Positions 15,030-24,353 of a stretch of 64,000 bases of DNA are shown here, piece after piece. The position numbers and the translations under genes are program-made. Within the stretch, counting starts at the first letter, position 1; each line of letters opens with the position of its first letter. Source of the stretch: Betaproteobacteria bacterium (lineage in GTDB: Bacteria; Pseudomonadota; Gammaproteobacteria; Burkholderiales; Burkholderiaceae_C); assembly GCA_947453725.1 (NCBI GenBank), contig CANGHH010000002.1:186001-250000 (forward strand), given 5' to 3'. The notes below the pieces were generated by a model. That model was not told the DNA's origin and ran no database searches. It saw nothing but the letters and a program-made list of their open reading frames with translations.

Positions 15030-16123
15030 GCCGCGGTGTGGCGCGCGATGACGCGCAGCACGAGTTCGTCGGGCGCCGGGCGCACAGCCGCGCGGCCGGG
15101 TTCCTCGATCAGCACGAAGCGGATCGAGCCGGCTTCGGCTTTCTTGTCCACGCGCATCAGTTCCAGCCAGCGCGCGCCCGGCATCGATGGCGCCTGCACC
15201 GGCAACCCGGCGCGCTCCACCAGCCGCGCCACGCGTTCGACGAAGGCCGCCGGCACCAGGCCCAGTTCGGCCGACAGTGCGCTCGCCAGCACCATGCCGC
15301 AGCCCACGCCTTCGCCGTGCAGCCAGGCGCCGTAGCCCATGCCGGCCTCGATGGCGTGGCCAAAGGTATGACCAAAGTTCAGGATGGCGCGCAGGCCGCT
15401 TTCACGTTCGTCCTGGCCGACGACTTCGGCCTTGATCTCGCAGGAACGGCGCACCGCGTGCGCCAGCGCGGCGCGGTCGCCGGCGCGCAGCGCGTCGATG
15501 TGCGCTTCGATCCAGTCGAAGAAGGCCATGTCGGCAATCGGCCCGTACTTGATGACCTCGGCCAGGCCGGCCGACAGTTCGCGCGGCGGCAGCGTGGCCA
15601 GCGTGGCCAGGTCGCAGACCACGCGCGCCGGCTGGTAGAAGGCGCCGATCATGTTCTTGCCCAGCGGGTGGTTGATGGCGGTCTTGCCGCCGACCGAGGA
15701 ATCGACCTGCGCCAGCAGCGTCGTCGGCACCTGCACGAAAGGCACGCCACGCATATAGCTGGCGGCGGCAAAGCCGGCCATGTCGCCGACCACGCCACCG
15801 CCCAGCGCGAAGAGCACGGTCTTGCGGTCGCAGCCCTGGGCCAGCAGGTGGTCGAAGACCAGGTTCAGCGAGTTCCAGTCCTTGTAGGCCTCGCCGTCGG
15901 GCAGCAGCACGCGGCTGACCCGCGGGTAAGCGCCGGACAAGGCGCTGTGCAGCGCGTCACCGTAGAGCGCGTTGACCACCGGGTTGCTGACGATGACGGC
16001 GTGGGCGGCGGCCGGCAGGCCCTGCCAGCTTGCGGCATCGGCGAGCAGGCCGCCGCCGATCCGGATGTCGTAGCGCCCGCCCGGTGTGGTCACGGTGACG
16101 GTGCTGGCGTGGTCTGCATGCAT
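15026..16123 (-). CDS. aroB: 3-dehydroquinate synthase
   Basis: 365 residues. It converts DAHP to 3-dehydroquinate in the shikimate pathway, using NAD and a metal. NAD-binding residues lie in [15 protein letters not shown] and [19 protein letters not shown]. Metal-binding residues lie in [19 protein letters not shown] and LHGEGV. ATG 16123 is 54 bases after aroK, so aroK-aroB-dgt form one unit. Length and motifs are complete. Confidence 0.97.
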   Translation of the reverse strand: MHADHASTVTVTTPGGRYDIRIGGGLLADAASWQGLPAAAHAVIVSNPVVNALYGDALHSALSGAYPRVSRVLLPDGEAYKDWNSLNLVFDHLLAQGCDRKTVLFALGGGVVGDMAGFAAASYMRGVPFVQVPTTLLAQVDSSVGGKTAINHPLGKNMIGAFYQPARVVCDLATLATLPPRELSAGLAEVIKYGPIADMAFFDWIEAHIDALRAGDRAALAHAVRRSCEIKAEVVGQDERESGLRAILNFGHTFGHAIEAGMGYGAWLHGEGVGCGMVLASALSAELGLVPAAFVERVARLVERAGLPVQAPSMPGARWLELMRVDKKAEAGSIRFVLIEEPGRAAVRPAPDELVLRVIARHTAA

Positions 16124-16177
16124 GGCCGCCAGTTTACGGTGGCCTGCCTTGCGGTCGCTGCGTCCTGACCCGCGGCT

Positions 16178-16741
16178 TCAGTTGTGCGGCGCGTCGACGT
16201 GCGAAGGCACCTGTGACGGGTCGACCAGCCCGACCAGCTCCAGCTGCATCAATACCAGGCCGATCAGCGCGGGCACCGAAGGCCTGGCCGATTCGACGAC
16301 GAAGTGTGCCGTCCGCCGGTACAGCGGGTCGCGCTCGCGGAACAGCTCGCGCAGCCGCTGCAGCGGGTCCTCGACCTGCAGCAGCGGCCTCTGGTGGTCG
16401 TGGCGCAGCCGGCGGGCCAGCTCTTCGGGCGTGTTGCGCAGGTAGAAGACGTGGCTGCGCGAGTGCAGCGCGTCGCGGTTGGACGGCCGCAGCACCGCGC
16501 CGCCGCCGGTGGCCAGCACACAGCCGGGCTGCGCGCTGAGCCCGTCGATCACGTCCTGCTCGACATCGCGGAAGGCCGCTTCACCGTGCGCCGAGAAGTA
16601 GTCGCGGATCGGCATGCCGATGCGCTTCTCGATCTCGGTGTCGCTGTCGATGAAGGTCAGCCCCAGCTGGCGTGCCAGATGCCGGCCAACGGTCGATTTG
16701 CCGCAACCCGGCATGCCGACGAGGGACAAGGTCAGTGGCAA
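16178..16741 (-). CDS. aroK: Shikimate kinase (TTG start)
   Basis: 187 residues. It phosphorylates shikimate. Walker A is GMPGCGKST near residues 8-16, followed by FIDSDTEIEKR and the lid region with substrate residues (RDVEQDVI, ATGGGAVLR). The only start that keeps the first strand is TTG at 16741. It lies in the same frame as, and three bases after, the TGA of the Ig-repeat lipoprotein gene, so translation probably depends on reinitiation. No clear ribosome-binding site is visible. Confidence 0.93.
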   Translation of the reverse strand: MPLTLSLVGMPGCGKSTVGRHLARQLGLTFIDSDTEIEKRIGMPIRDYFSAHGEAAFRDVEQDVIDGLSAQPGCVLATGGGAVLRPSNRDALHSRSHVFYLRNTPEELARRLRHDHQRPLLQVEDPLQRLRELFRERDPLYRRTAHFVVESARPSVPALIGLVLMQLELVGLVDPSQVPSHVDAPHN

Positions 16742-16744
16742 GAG

Positions 16745-19700
16745 TCAGGGGACGGGGCAGGCGGTGGGCCGCGTTCCGACCGTGACGTTGACGGCGATGG
16801 TGGTGCCGAAACCGCTGGGTGATGTGAAGGTCACAAAGACGATGCCGCTGCTGGCCGGCGGGGTGAAGGCGTAGGCGATCGACGCCGCTGAGGCCTCGGT
16901 GGTGCTGGGCACCGGCGAGCCGCCGCCCACGGTGACCGCCAGGCCAGGGGTGGGCGTGCTGGCGGAGATGACGGTGCCGGCCGCCAGTGGGTTCAGGCGC
17001 GGCGACAGACCCAGCGCCACGCTGCCCGGGTTAGCGTCGCCGGCGATGAAGCTGAGCAGGCCGCTGGTGCCGCCGTACCAGGCGTCACCGCCGGCCAGGG
17101 TGAACTGCTGCAACTGCGTCGGCAGCGGGCCGACCTGCATCGTGATCTTGCTGCACGACGACGACAAGCCGCTGGTGTCGGCCCACAGCGGACGGGCTGC
17201 CGAGGTCGAGAACACGGTCTCCGCTGCGCGCCGCACGTAGACCTGGCCGGCGCCGCTCCAGACGCTGTCGCAGGTACTGGGCACCGTCGGCGTGCTGGCA
17301 TCCAGCGCCATCAGTGACGGAGGCGCCATGCAGGCCTTCTTGTTGTTGATCGCCAACGGGATGAACTCGTCCAGCGTCGGGTCGTAGGCGCCGTCGAAGT
17401 TGCGGTCCTTGAACAGGTTGCCCAGATCCTGGAAGGGTTCACCCCCTGCTGGAACGAGCGGATCAGCGCTGCCCGGGCCGTCGTACTTGTTGTTGCCGTT
17501 GAGGTCGATGAAGGACTCTTCGCCCAAGGCGTAAGCGGTCACCGTGACGCGCCCGTCGATCGGCCTGGGGTCGGCCGACACCAGATTGGCCACGGTCCGG
17601 GCGATGCCACTGAGCAGCGAAGTCTGCTTGATGGCTTCGATCTGCCCGCCTTCGGTGATGAAGTTGATGGACGTACCTGCTGGTATTGGGTTGCCGCTCC
17701 GGTCCGCGGCAATGATCTGGTAGGTGTTGGGCGTGCCATCGATGCTGTAGCCCTCGATGTTCTTCTTGCCTTGCGACAGGGAGAAGTTGATCTGGGAAGG
17801 CAGACCGACCGCCACACTCAGGTTGCTGGATACGGTGGCGATATTGGTGTTGTCCGCTAGTCGCGCATTGACGCGAACTGGCGTCGGCACAGAGCCCGAG
17901 TTGATACGCACCGAGACTTGACCGAGCGCATTGGCAACGGCCGTGAAAGCGGGTTTGCTGGGGTCAACCGGATTGACCGACTCCACGCCGTGGCCTTCCA
18001 TCGTGACGCCGCCCGCTCCGGTTTGCAGACGCAATTCGACCGTCTTGTTCGGTAGTGGATTCCCGGCCAGATCATTGACCTGGAAAGTGATCAGCGAGGA
18101 CTCCGCGAACCCCGATCCACTCAGGTAGATCTGCTCGGGCATGGCCTGGACGAAAGCGATGCTGGCCGTCGCTGGCGACTGGATATCGAGCTTCAGGGCG
18201 GCGGTCGACCCAGTCGACGTGACCACGGCCTGGACCTGGTCGGAGGCCTGCAAGGCGCCGCAGCCGTTGTCGCGGAACTGGATGACGATGGGCGTGCTGG
18301 TTGCCGTCACGCTCGCTGGTGACAGGGTCGCCTTACCCAGCGCGACACACGACGAGGCAAAAGTGATGTTGACTGGCGACGTGACGCTGGCCCCGGTGAC
18401 CGGCAGCGTCAAGGTGGTCTGGCCGTAGGCGGACAAGGGATTGGCGGCCGCCGTCAGCGTGCCCAGCGTGACCGAGGTCGCCTGCACCTGGAAGCCCTGC
18501 GTCTGCTGCAGCGCCACGCCGGCATAGGACACGCCGGCCGTGATTTCGTCGGCGCCCGCCGAAGAGGCATTCGTCGGCGACATCACGACGACGGCCGCCC
18601 CGCTGGCGTTGGTCAGCGCGGTGGCAATGTTGGTCGTCGCCAGGCCGCGCACGACCTTGAAGGTCACGACCTGACTGGCCACGCCCTTGCCCTGGGCGTC
18701 CAGCAGCGTGGCCGTGACGGACGACGGCGTGGCGGCGCTGACCGAGGTGGTCGACAGCGCCAGTCCGAGGGTCGGCGTGCCGCTGGGCGTCGTCGACGCG
18801 AACTGCACCGCGGTCGGGGCGGTGGCAGTGATGCCCTGCACCGTGACGCTGGCGGTCAGCGTGTCAGCGCCGGCCGAGCTCGCTGTTTTCGGTGAAACCA
18901 CGGTGCTGGCGTTGCCGCTGGCATCGGTCAGCCTTGTCGCTGGCGTGAACGTGGCCAGGCCGGCCTGGCTGCTGAAGGTCACGACGGCGTTGCTCAACAG
19001 CGCACCGCTCAAGTCCCTGGCCACGACGGTCAGGGTCGCCGGGTTGGTGGCGTTGATCGCCGAACTCGACACCGCGGCCGTCAGCGTCGGCGCCTGGGCA
19101 TTGATCTGCACGCTGGCCAGCGCCTGTACGGCCTGGCCGCCCACGGTGGCAGACGCGGTGATGATCTCGGCGCCGCTGGTCGACGCCGAAACCGGCGTGA
19201 TCAGCAGGTTGGCCGTACCGCTGCTGTTGGTCAAGGCGGTGCCCACGCTGAGCTTGACCAGACCGTTGCTGGCGGTGAAGCCGACCAGCTGGTTGGCGAC
19301 CACCGCACCGCTGGCGTCGCGGACCAGGGCCGACAGGGTCAGGGGCGCCGTTGAAAAGGTCAGCGGCGCCGCGCTCGACAAGGTGATGTCGACGGTCGGC
19401 GCCTGGGCGGTCACCGTGAAACCGGCGCTGTTTTGGATCTGCACCGCGTTGACGGTGATCGCCGCGACCACCTGGTCGGCGCCCGGGATGCCCGAGGCCG
19501 CCGAGCTGAGCGTGGCCGTGGCGACACCCAGGCTGTTGGTCAGCACCGAAGCGGCGCTCAGCTTGGCCAGGTTGCCGCGCAGTGTCGACAGGGCGACGAC
19601 GCCGTTCGCGACCGGGCTGCCGGCGCTGTCCACGACGGTGACGGTCAACGTGGCGGACGCAGCCGGGGTGACCGTGTTGCTCGACAGTTGCACCGTGATC

Positions 19701-20170
19701 TTCGGCACGCCAGCGCTGGCCGACAGCGCGACGACCTGCAGGGACGCCGTCTGTACGATGCTGCCACTGGTCGCCGTGACCTTGATCGTGCGGTTGCTGT
19801 TGTTCGAACCGATGCCCAGCGTGGCCGTCACTGCGCCCGACACATTGGTCACCAGCGCGCTCGGCGTCGCCACACCGGAATCGACGGCGATGGTCACCGG
19901 CACGCCGGCCATGGTGTTGTTGTTGCCATCGACGGCCAGGGCCGTGGCCGTCACGGTCTGGCTGCCGTCGTTGGCGATGTTGTTCGCGCTCAGTGTCAGC
20001 ACCAGGTTGACCGCGGTCGGTGTGGCGCCGGTGCCACCGGTTCCGCCGGTTCCGCCGGTTCCGCCGCTGCCGCCGCTGAAGCCCGACGAGCCGGCGCTGC
20101 CGCCACCGCCGCCGCAAGCGGCCAACAGCAGAAGGGCAACAATGGAAAAGAGACGTTGAAGCGTCATCAT
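16745..20170 (-). CDS. Large Ig-repeat surface lipoprotein inserted between pilQ and aroK
   Basis: About 1141 residues. The start at 20170 (MMTLQRL) has AGGAA eight bases upstream. A lipoprotein signal ends in LLLLAAC with Cys19, then comes a Gly/Ser/Thr linker (GGTGGTGGTGG). At least five tandem bacterial Ig-like (Big_1/invasin type) repeats follow, each with a pattern such as TLTVTVVDSAGSPVANG. More divergent Ig domains come next, then an Asp/Asn-rich DLNGNNKYDGPGSADP segment that could bind calcium, and further beta-rich domains. It follows pilQ by 55 bases in the same operon. A role in adhesion or in supporting the PilQ secretin is only inference; no enzyme motif is seen. Confidence 0.85.
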   Translation of the reverse strand: MMTLQRLFSIVALLLLAACGGGGGSAGSSGFSGGSGGTGGTGGTGGTGATPTAVNLVLTLSANNIANDGSQTVTATALAVDGNNNTMAGVPVTIAVDSGVATPSALVTNVSGAVTATLGIGSNNSNRTIKVTATSGSIVQTASLQVVALSASAGVPKITVQLSSNTVTPAASATLTVTVVDSAGSPVANGVVALSTLRGNLAKLSAASVLTNSLGVATATLSSAASGIPGADQVVAAITVNAVQIQNSAGFTVTAQAPTVDITLSSAAPLTFSTAPLTLSALVRDASGAVVANQLVGFTASNGLVKLSVGTALTNSSGTANLLITPVSASTSGAEIITASATVGGQAVQALASVQINAQAPTLTAAVSSSAINATNPATLTVVARDLSGALLSNAVVTFSSQAGLATFTPATRLTDASGNASTVVSPKTASSAGADTLTASVTVQGITATAPTAVQFASTTPSGTPTLGLALSTTSVSAATPSSVTATLLDAQGKGVASQVVTFKVVRGLATTNIATALTNASGAAVVVMSPTNASSAGADEITAGVSYAGVALQQTQGFQVQATSVTLGTLTAAANPLSAYGQTTLTLPVTGASVTSPVNITFASSCVALGKATLSPASVTATSTPIVIQFRDNGCGALQASDQVQAVVTSTGSTAALKLDIQSPATASIAFVQAMPEQIYLSGSGFAESSLITFQVNDLAGNPLPNKTVELRLQTGAGGVTMEGHGVESVNPVDPSKPAFTAVANALGQVSVRINSGSVPTPVRVNARLADNTNIATVSSNLSVAVGLPSQINFSLSQGKKNIEGYSIDGTPNTYQIIAADRSGNPIPAGTSINFITEGGQIEAIKQTSLLSGIARTVANLVSADPRPIDGRVTVTAYALGEESFIDLNGNNKYDGPGSADPLVPAGGEPFQDLGNLFKDRNFDGAYDPTLDEFIPLAINNKKACMAPPSLMALDASTPTVPSTCDSVWSGAGQVYVRRAAETVFSTSAARPLWADTSGLSSSCSKITMQVGPLPTQLQQFTLAGGDAWYGGTSGLLSFIAGDANPGSVALGLSPRLNPLAAGTVISASTPTPGLAVTVGGGSPVPSTTEASAASIAYAFTPPASSGIVFVTFTSPSGFGTTIAVNVTVGTRPTACPVP
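20032..20067. repeat. Tandem 9-base repeat in lipoprotein linker
   Basis: TTCCGCCGG occurs twice exactly (20041-20058), followed by TTCCGCCGC and preceded by a two-mismatch copy at 20032-20040. The unit is nine bases, so copy-number change would keep the reading frame and only alter the length of the Gly-Thr linker after the lipidated cysteine. Confidence 0.7.
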
Positions 20171-20225
20171 GGTGAAGTTCCTGGGGCGGCTCTGTGGCTG
20201 CAGATGGGGCGGCATTGCCTGCGCG

Positions 20226-22454
20226 TCACCGCGCCGCCGAGCGGTCGGCCACGATCTTCGGGGTGATGAACACCAGCAGTTCGGTCTTGGTGATGCTCTT
20301 GGTGCGGGTCTGGAACAGATAGCCCAGGATCGGCAGGTCGCCCAGCAGCGGCACCTTGCTGACGTCCAGGCGTTCGTCCTGCGTGAAGATGCCGCCGATC
20401 ACCACCGTGCCGCCGTTTTCGACCAGCACCTGCGTCTTGATCTGCTTGGTGTTGATGGCCGGGCCGGCTGCCGTCAGCGAACCGCGGCTGTCCTTGTTGA
20501 CTTCCAGGTCGAGGATCACATTGCCTTCGGGCGTGATCTGCGGCGTCACTTCCAGGCTCAGGCTGGCCTTCTTGAAGGACACCGAGGTGGCGCCGCTGCT
20601 GGTGGACTGCTGGTAGGGAATCTCCTCGCCCTGTTCGATGCGGGCCTTGGTCTGGTCGGCCGTGATGACGCGCGGGCTCGACACCACATTGCCCTTGCCC
20701 TCGGCTTCCAGCGCCGAGATCTCCAGGTTCAGGAAGCGGTTGGCCGCGGCGCCGAACAGCGACAGCGCGAAGGTCGCCGGCGCCGCCGTCGAATTGCCCA
20801 GCGCGTTGGCGGCCATGTTGACGAACTGCGTGTCGGCATAGGTCGAGGTGGCGCCAACCTGCTGGGTCTGCGTGCCGATGGCGTTGTAGTTGCCGCCGAC
20901 GGTGATGGCGTTGCCGCCGCCCAGGCCGTAACCCGGCGTGCCGCCGCGCACGCCGCGCAGGTCGGAGCCGCCCAGCTTGACGCCCAGCGAACGGCCGAAG
21001 CTGTCGTCGGCTTCGACGATCCGCGCTTCGATCAGCACCTGGCGCACCGGGATGTCGATCTTGGCGATCAGCGCCTGCACTTCTTCCAGCTTGCTGGGAA
21101 TGTCGGTGACGAAGAGCTGGTTGGTGCGGGCTTCGAAGATCACGCTGCCGCGTGCCGACAGCATGCGGTTCGAGGCGTTGCCCCCGGCGGTGCCGACCGC
21201 GCTGCCGCCGCCCGCGCCGCTGCCCTGCGACAGTCCCAGCAGGCTTCGGGTCAGCGTTTCCGCCTTGCTGTAATTCAGCTGGAAGGCCTGGGTGCGGGTC
21301 GGCTCGAGGTCGGCCACCTTCTTCTTCGACTCCAGTTCGACCTGTTCCTTGGCCGCCAGCTCTTCCTTGGGCGCGATCCACAGCACATTGCCGTTCTTGC
21401 GCACGCCCAGGCCCTTGCTTTGCAGGATGACGTCCAGCGCCTGGTCCCAGGGCACGTCTTTCAGCCGCAACGTCGAGGTGCCGGTGACGGTGTCGCTGGT
21501 CACCACGTTGAAATTGGTGAAGTCGGCGATGACCTGCAGCAGCGAGCGAACTTCGATGTTCTGGAAATTCAGGCTGAGCTTTTCGCCCTGGAAGCCTTGG
21601 CCCGCGACCAGCTTGTTCGGGTCGACCTTGACCGGCCGCACTTCGAGAACGAACTGGTTGTCGCTCTGGTAGGCGCTGTGCTCCCAGGCGCCGGTGGGTT
21701 CGACGACCATGCGCACGCGGTCGCCGCTCTGGAAAGTGGACACGCTCTTCACCGGTGTGCCGAAATCGCTCACGTCCAGGCGGCGGCGCAAGGCCTCGGG
21801 CAGCGTGGAGCGCAGGAATTCGACGACCAGCTGTTGGCCCTGCTGGCGGATGTCGACGCCGACCTGGGTGCTGGGCAGGCTGACGATGACGCGGCCGGCG
21901 CCGTCGGTGCCGCGCCGGAAGTCGATGTCGCGCAGTGTCAGGCTGGTGGTGTTCTGCGGTGCTGCGAACTGCACCGTCTGCGCGGCCACGACGGCGCCCG
22001 ATGCCGATGCCGCGGCCGCTGCGCTGGCCACCACGGCCTCCGGGTTCTCGAGGATCAGCAGCAAGGCCTTGCCCTGCAGCAGCGCGCGGTAGCCCGATGC
22101 CGCTTTCAGGTTCAGCACCACGCGCGAACGGTCACCGGCCTGGGCCACGCTGACCGAGCGCAGAATGCCTTGGTTGATCTCGACCATGCTGCGGCCCAGC
22201 GCGTTGCTCACGCCGGGCAGGTCGATGGCGATGCGCGGCGGGGCCTGCACGGCGAAGCCGTTGGGCAGCGCCGTCAAGGCTTCGGCCAGCTCGATGCGCA
22301 CGACCTCGCTGCCCGACTGCTGGCTGCTGGAGATGGCCTGGATCGCGTTCTGCGCCCAGGCGGCAACGGGCAGCCCCAGCGCGCCGACGGCGGTGATTGC
22401 AGCCATGGCGGCTCGCCAAGGGAACATGGTGCGGATCTCCTGATTTTTCTTCAT
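20226..22454 (-). CDS. pilQ: Type IV pilus secretin PilQ
   Basis: About 742 residues. PilQ forms the outer-membrane channel for the pilus. A signal peptide ends in PVAAWAQ. Two N-terminal AMIN-like regions expected to bind peptidoglycan are followed by the STN/secretin N domains (LNFQNIEVRSLLQVIADFT, DVPWDQALDVILQ). The C-terminal secretin domain has VPLLGDLPILGYLF and ends TELLVFITPKI. The start at 22454 overlaps the pilP stop (ATGA) and follows GGAGAAGG. PilP, the preceding gene, is its inner-membrane-linked partner. Confidence 0.97.
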   Translation of the reverse strand: MKKNQEIRTMFPWRAAMAAITAVGALGLPVAAWAQNAIQAISSSQQSGSEVVRIELAEALTALPNGFAVQAPPRIAIDLPGVSNALGRSMVEINQGILRSVSVAQAGDRSRVVLNLKAASGYRALLQGKALLLILENPEAVVASAAAAASASGAVVAAQTVQFAAPQNTTSLTLRDIDFRRGTDGAGRVIVSLPSTQVGVDIRQQGQQLVVEFLRSTLPEALRRRLDVSDFGTPVKSVSTFQSGDRVRMVVEPTGAWEHSAYQSDNQFVLEVRPVKVDPNKLVAGQGFQGEKLSLNFQNIEVRSLLQVIADFTNFNVVTSDTVTGTSTLRLKDVPWDQALDVILQSKGLGVRKNGNVLWIAPKEELAAKEQVELESKKKVADLEPTRTQAFQLNYSKAETLTRSLLGLSQGSGAGGGSAVGTAGGNASNRMLSARGSVIFEARTNQLFVTDIPSKLEEVQALIAKIDIPVRQVLIEARIVEADDSFGRSLGVKLGGSDLRGVRGGTPGYGLGGGNAITVGGNYNAIGTQTQQVGATSTYADTQFVNMAANALGNSTAAPATFALSLFGAAANRFLNLEISALEAEGKGNVVSSPRVITADQTKARIEQGEEIPYQQSTSSGATSVSFKKASLSLEVTPQITPEGNVILDLEVNKDSRGSLTAAGPAINTKQIKTQVLVENGGTVVIGGIFTQDERLDVSKVPLLGDLPILGYLFQTRTKSITKTELLVFITPKIVADRSAAR

Positions 22455-23005
22455 CGTGCCTTCTCCACCAACTGCAGCACGGCGGGCCGCTCGATCCATT
22501 CGCCAGCGGCGTCTTGCACGATTTCACGCAAGTCGATCTCCGTTTCGGCGATCTTCGTGATGCGGCCGTAGTTCTGTCCCAGGTAATCGCCCGGCTTGAC
22601 CTGGTACAGCAGGTTGTCGACGCGCAACAGGGCGAATGGCTGCCCTTGCTTGATCACGCTGCCGACCATGCTCATGCTGTCCAGCGGGTAGGCTTCCAGC
22701 GGTTCCTTGCGGCGGTTCAACTCGGTAGCCAGCAGGGAATTCGGCTGCCGCGCCTCCTGCTTCAGCGCCACCGTCAGCTTCTGGGTGCTGAAGGGTTCCA
22801 CGGCCTGGGCCATGCTGTAAGGCTGGGGATCGAACTTCTTGGGCGGCTGCAGCGGCGTGACATTGGGCTTGACCTCGCGCCGCTGCTGCTCCATCCAGCT
22901 GCCCAGTTCGCCTTCGTCGGCGCTGCAGGCGCCCAGCAAGGCGGCCAGGGCCAGCGCCGGCAGCAGTCCGGTGCGCCGAGCGGATCGTGCCAGCGGATGC
23001 CTCAT
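22451..23005 (-). CDS. pilP: Pilus assembly lipoprotein PilP
   Basis: 184 residues with lipobox LLGAC (Cys27). PilP links the PilN-PilO inner-membrane pair to PilQ. The central part has the linker NVTPLQPPKKFDPQPY, and the C-terminal beta domain contains MSMVGSVIKQGQPFALLRVD and YQVKPGDYLGQNYGRI, both highly characteristic. It overlaps pilO and pilQ by ATGA motifs. Confidence 0.96.
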   Translation of the reverse strand: MRHPLARSARRTGLLPALALAALLGACSADEGELGSWMEQQRREVKPNVTPLQPPKKFDPQPYSMAQAVEPFSTQKLTVALKQEARQPNSLLATELNRRKEPLEAYPLDSMSMVGSVIKQGQPFALLRVDNLLYQVKPGDYLGQNYGRITKIAETEIDLREIVQDAAGEWIERPAVLQLVEKAR

Positions 23006-23697
23006 TTGCTCTCGCCCCCGGCGGTCGGCTTGGCGCCCGGCGCCGGCTTGCGCTGGGCGGCGATCTCGCCAGCGTCCAGGTAGCGGTAGGTGCGCGCGGT
23101 GGCTTCCATCGCCAGCGCGCCGCCGGCCTCCTTGGTGTTCACCGGGGTGATGGCCAGGTTCTGCAAGGTGACGATGCGCGACAGGTTGGCCACGTCCGCA
23201 GCGAACGACCCGATGTCGTGGAAGCGGCCGCTGACGCGAACCGCGATCGGCAACTCGGCGTAGTAGTCCTTGATCTGCACCTGACCCGGCCGGAAGAGCT
23301 CGAATTGCAAGCCGCGGCCCAGGCCGGCCTGGTTGATGTCGGACAGCAGCACATCCATTTCGGCCCGGCCCGGCAACTGCTTTTCCAGTTGCGTGACGTA
23401 CTCCTGAACCTGCAGCTTCTGCTTGCGCAATTCACCCAGGTTGACCGCCTGCCCGAGCCGGTTGCGGTAATCGGCCTTGAGTTTGGGTTCCTGTTCGCGC
23501 GCAGCGTCCAGTTCGTCGCTGGCTGCAGCGATGAACAGGAACCAGCCCGCCGCCACCACCGCCGCCGTCGCCAGCAGCCAGGCAGCCAGTTTCGGCAGCG
23601 CCGGCCATTGACCCGGTTCCTTGGCGTTGAGGTTGCGGAACTGCGAGGCCGCATTCTCGACAAGGCTGCTGACGTCGAAGTTGATGTTCTTGGCCAT
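23002..23697 (-). CDS. pilO: Pilus inner-membrane protein PilO
   Basis: About 231 residues starting MAKNINFDVSSL at 23697. A short cytoplasmic part is followed by one membrane span (LPKLAAWLLATAAVVAAGWF), a coiled-coil (QEPKLKADYRNRLGQAVNL) and a ferredoxin-like periplasmic domain with QVQIKDYYAELPIAV and VRVSGRFHDIGSFAADVANL. It pairs with PilN and binds PilP. It starts 8 bases after pilN and overlaps pilP. Confidence 0.96.
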   Translation of the reverse strand: MAKNINFDVSSLVENAASQFRNLNAKEPGQWPALPKLAAWLLATAAVVAAGWFLFIAAASDELDAAREQEPKLKADYRNRLGQAVNLGELRKQKLQVQEYVTQLEKQLPGRAEMDVLLSDINQAGLGRGLQFELFRPGQVQIKDYYAELPIAVRVSGRFHDIGSFAADVANLSRIVTLQNLAITPVNTKEAGGALAMEATARTYRYLDAGEIAAQRKPAPGAKPTAGGESK

Positions 23698-23705
23698 GGC
23701 GCGCT

Positions 23706-24353
23706 TCAGCTGACTTTCGCGGGCACGGCATCCGCCCGTGCGGCGCCAGCAGGCGCCGCGCTGGCCGGTGCGGCAGCGGCCGCCGCGCCGCCTGGTTGGC
23801 GCTTGAGCGTGACGCGCATCGAAAATTCGAACAGTCGGCGCTGCTCGCGGTTGGCCGTGGTGATGGCGACGGCCTTGATCTCGATCAGCTCGGGCTTCTC
23901 CAGCCAGGGCGAGTTGTACAGGGTGTTGCGGATGAACTCGGACACCCGTTCGTTGGTCTGTGCCGTGCCGTTCACGGCCACGACAGCGCCGGTCTGGCGG
24001 ATGCTGGTCAGGTAGACGCCTTCCGGCGTCTGGCGGACCAATTCGTTCAGCAGGTGCACCGGCACGTTGCGGTCGGTCTGCAGGTCTTCGACCGCCTTCT
24101 GGCGTGCCTTCAGCGCATCGATGTCGCCGCGCAGCGTGGCGATGTCCTTGATCTGCAGGTCGAGCTTCTTGATCTCGCTCTTCAGGAAGCTGTTGCGCGC
24201 TTCCTGCGCCGCCGCCATCTGCCCGATCACCGAAAACCACAGCAAGCCGATGGCCGCGCCAGCGGCGGCGCTCAAACCCAGGCTGATGTAGAAATCGCGC
24301 TTGCGCTGGCGACGCTTGTCCTGCCGGTGCGGCAGGAGGTTGATCAGGATCAC
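23706..24353 (-). CDS. pilN: Pilus inner-membrane protein PilN (GTG start)
   Basis: 215 residues. The N-terminus ILINLLPHRQDKRRQRKRDF is the conserved tail that PilM binds. One membrane span (LSAAAGAAIGLLWFSVIG), a coiled-coil (RNSFLKSEIKKLDLQIKDI) and a ferredoxin-like periplasmic domain follow. The start is GTG at 24353, overlapping the pilM stop (GTGA). The C-terminus carries an extra Ala/Pro-rich tail of about 30 residues (GGAAAAAAPASAAPAG), more than typical PilN proteins need. Confidence 0.95.
   Translation of the reverse strand: MILINLLPHRQDKRRQRKRDFYISLGLSAAAGAAIGLLWFSVIGQMAAAQEARNSFLKSEIKKLDLQIKDIATLRGDIDALKARQKAVEDLQTDRNVPVHLLNELVRQTPEGVYLTSIRQTGAVVAVNGTAQTNERVSEFIRNTLYNSPWLEKPELIEIKAVAITTANREQRRLFEFSMRVTLKRQPGGAAAAAAPASAAPAGAARADAVPAKVS

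Noticed and set aside
18687..20159. A 490-codon plus-strand frame with a protein-like hydrophobic composition
   Set aside because: It is the complement of the Ig repeats, so the repeated pattern is inherited. The minus frame has a lipobox, ribosome-binding site and repeat phase.
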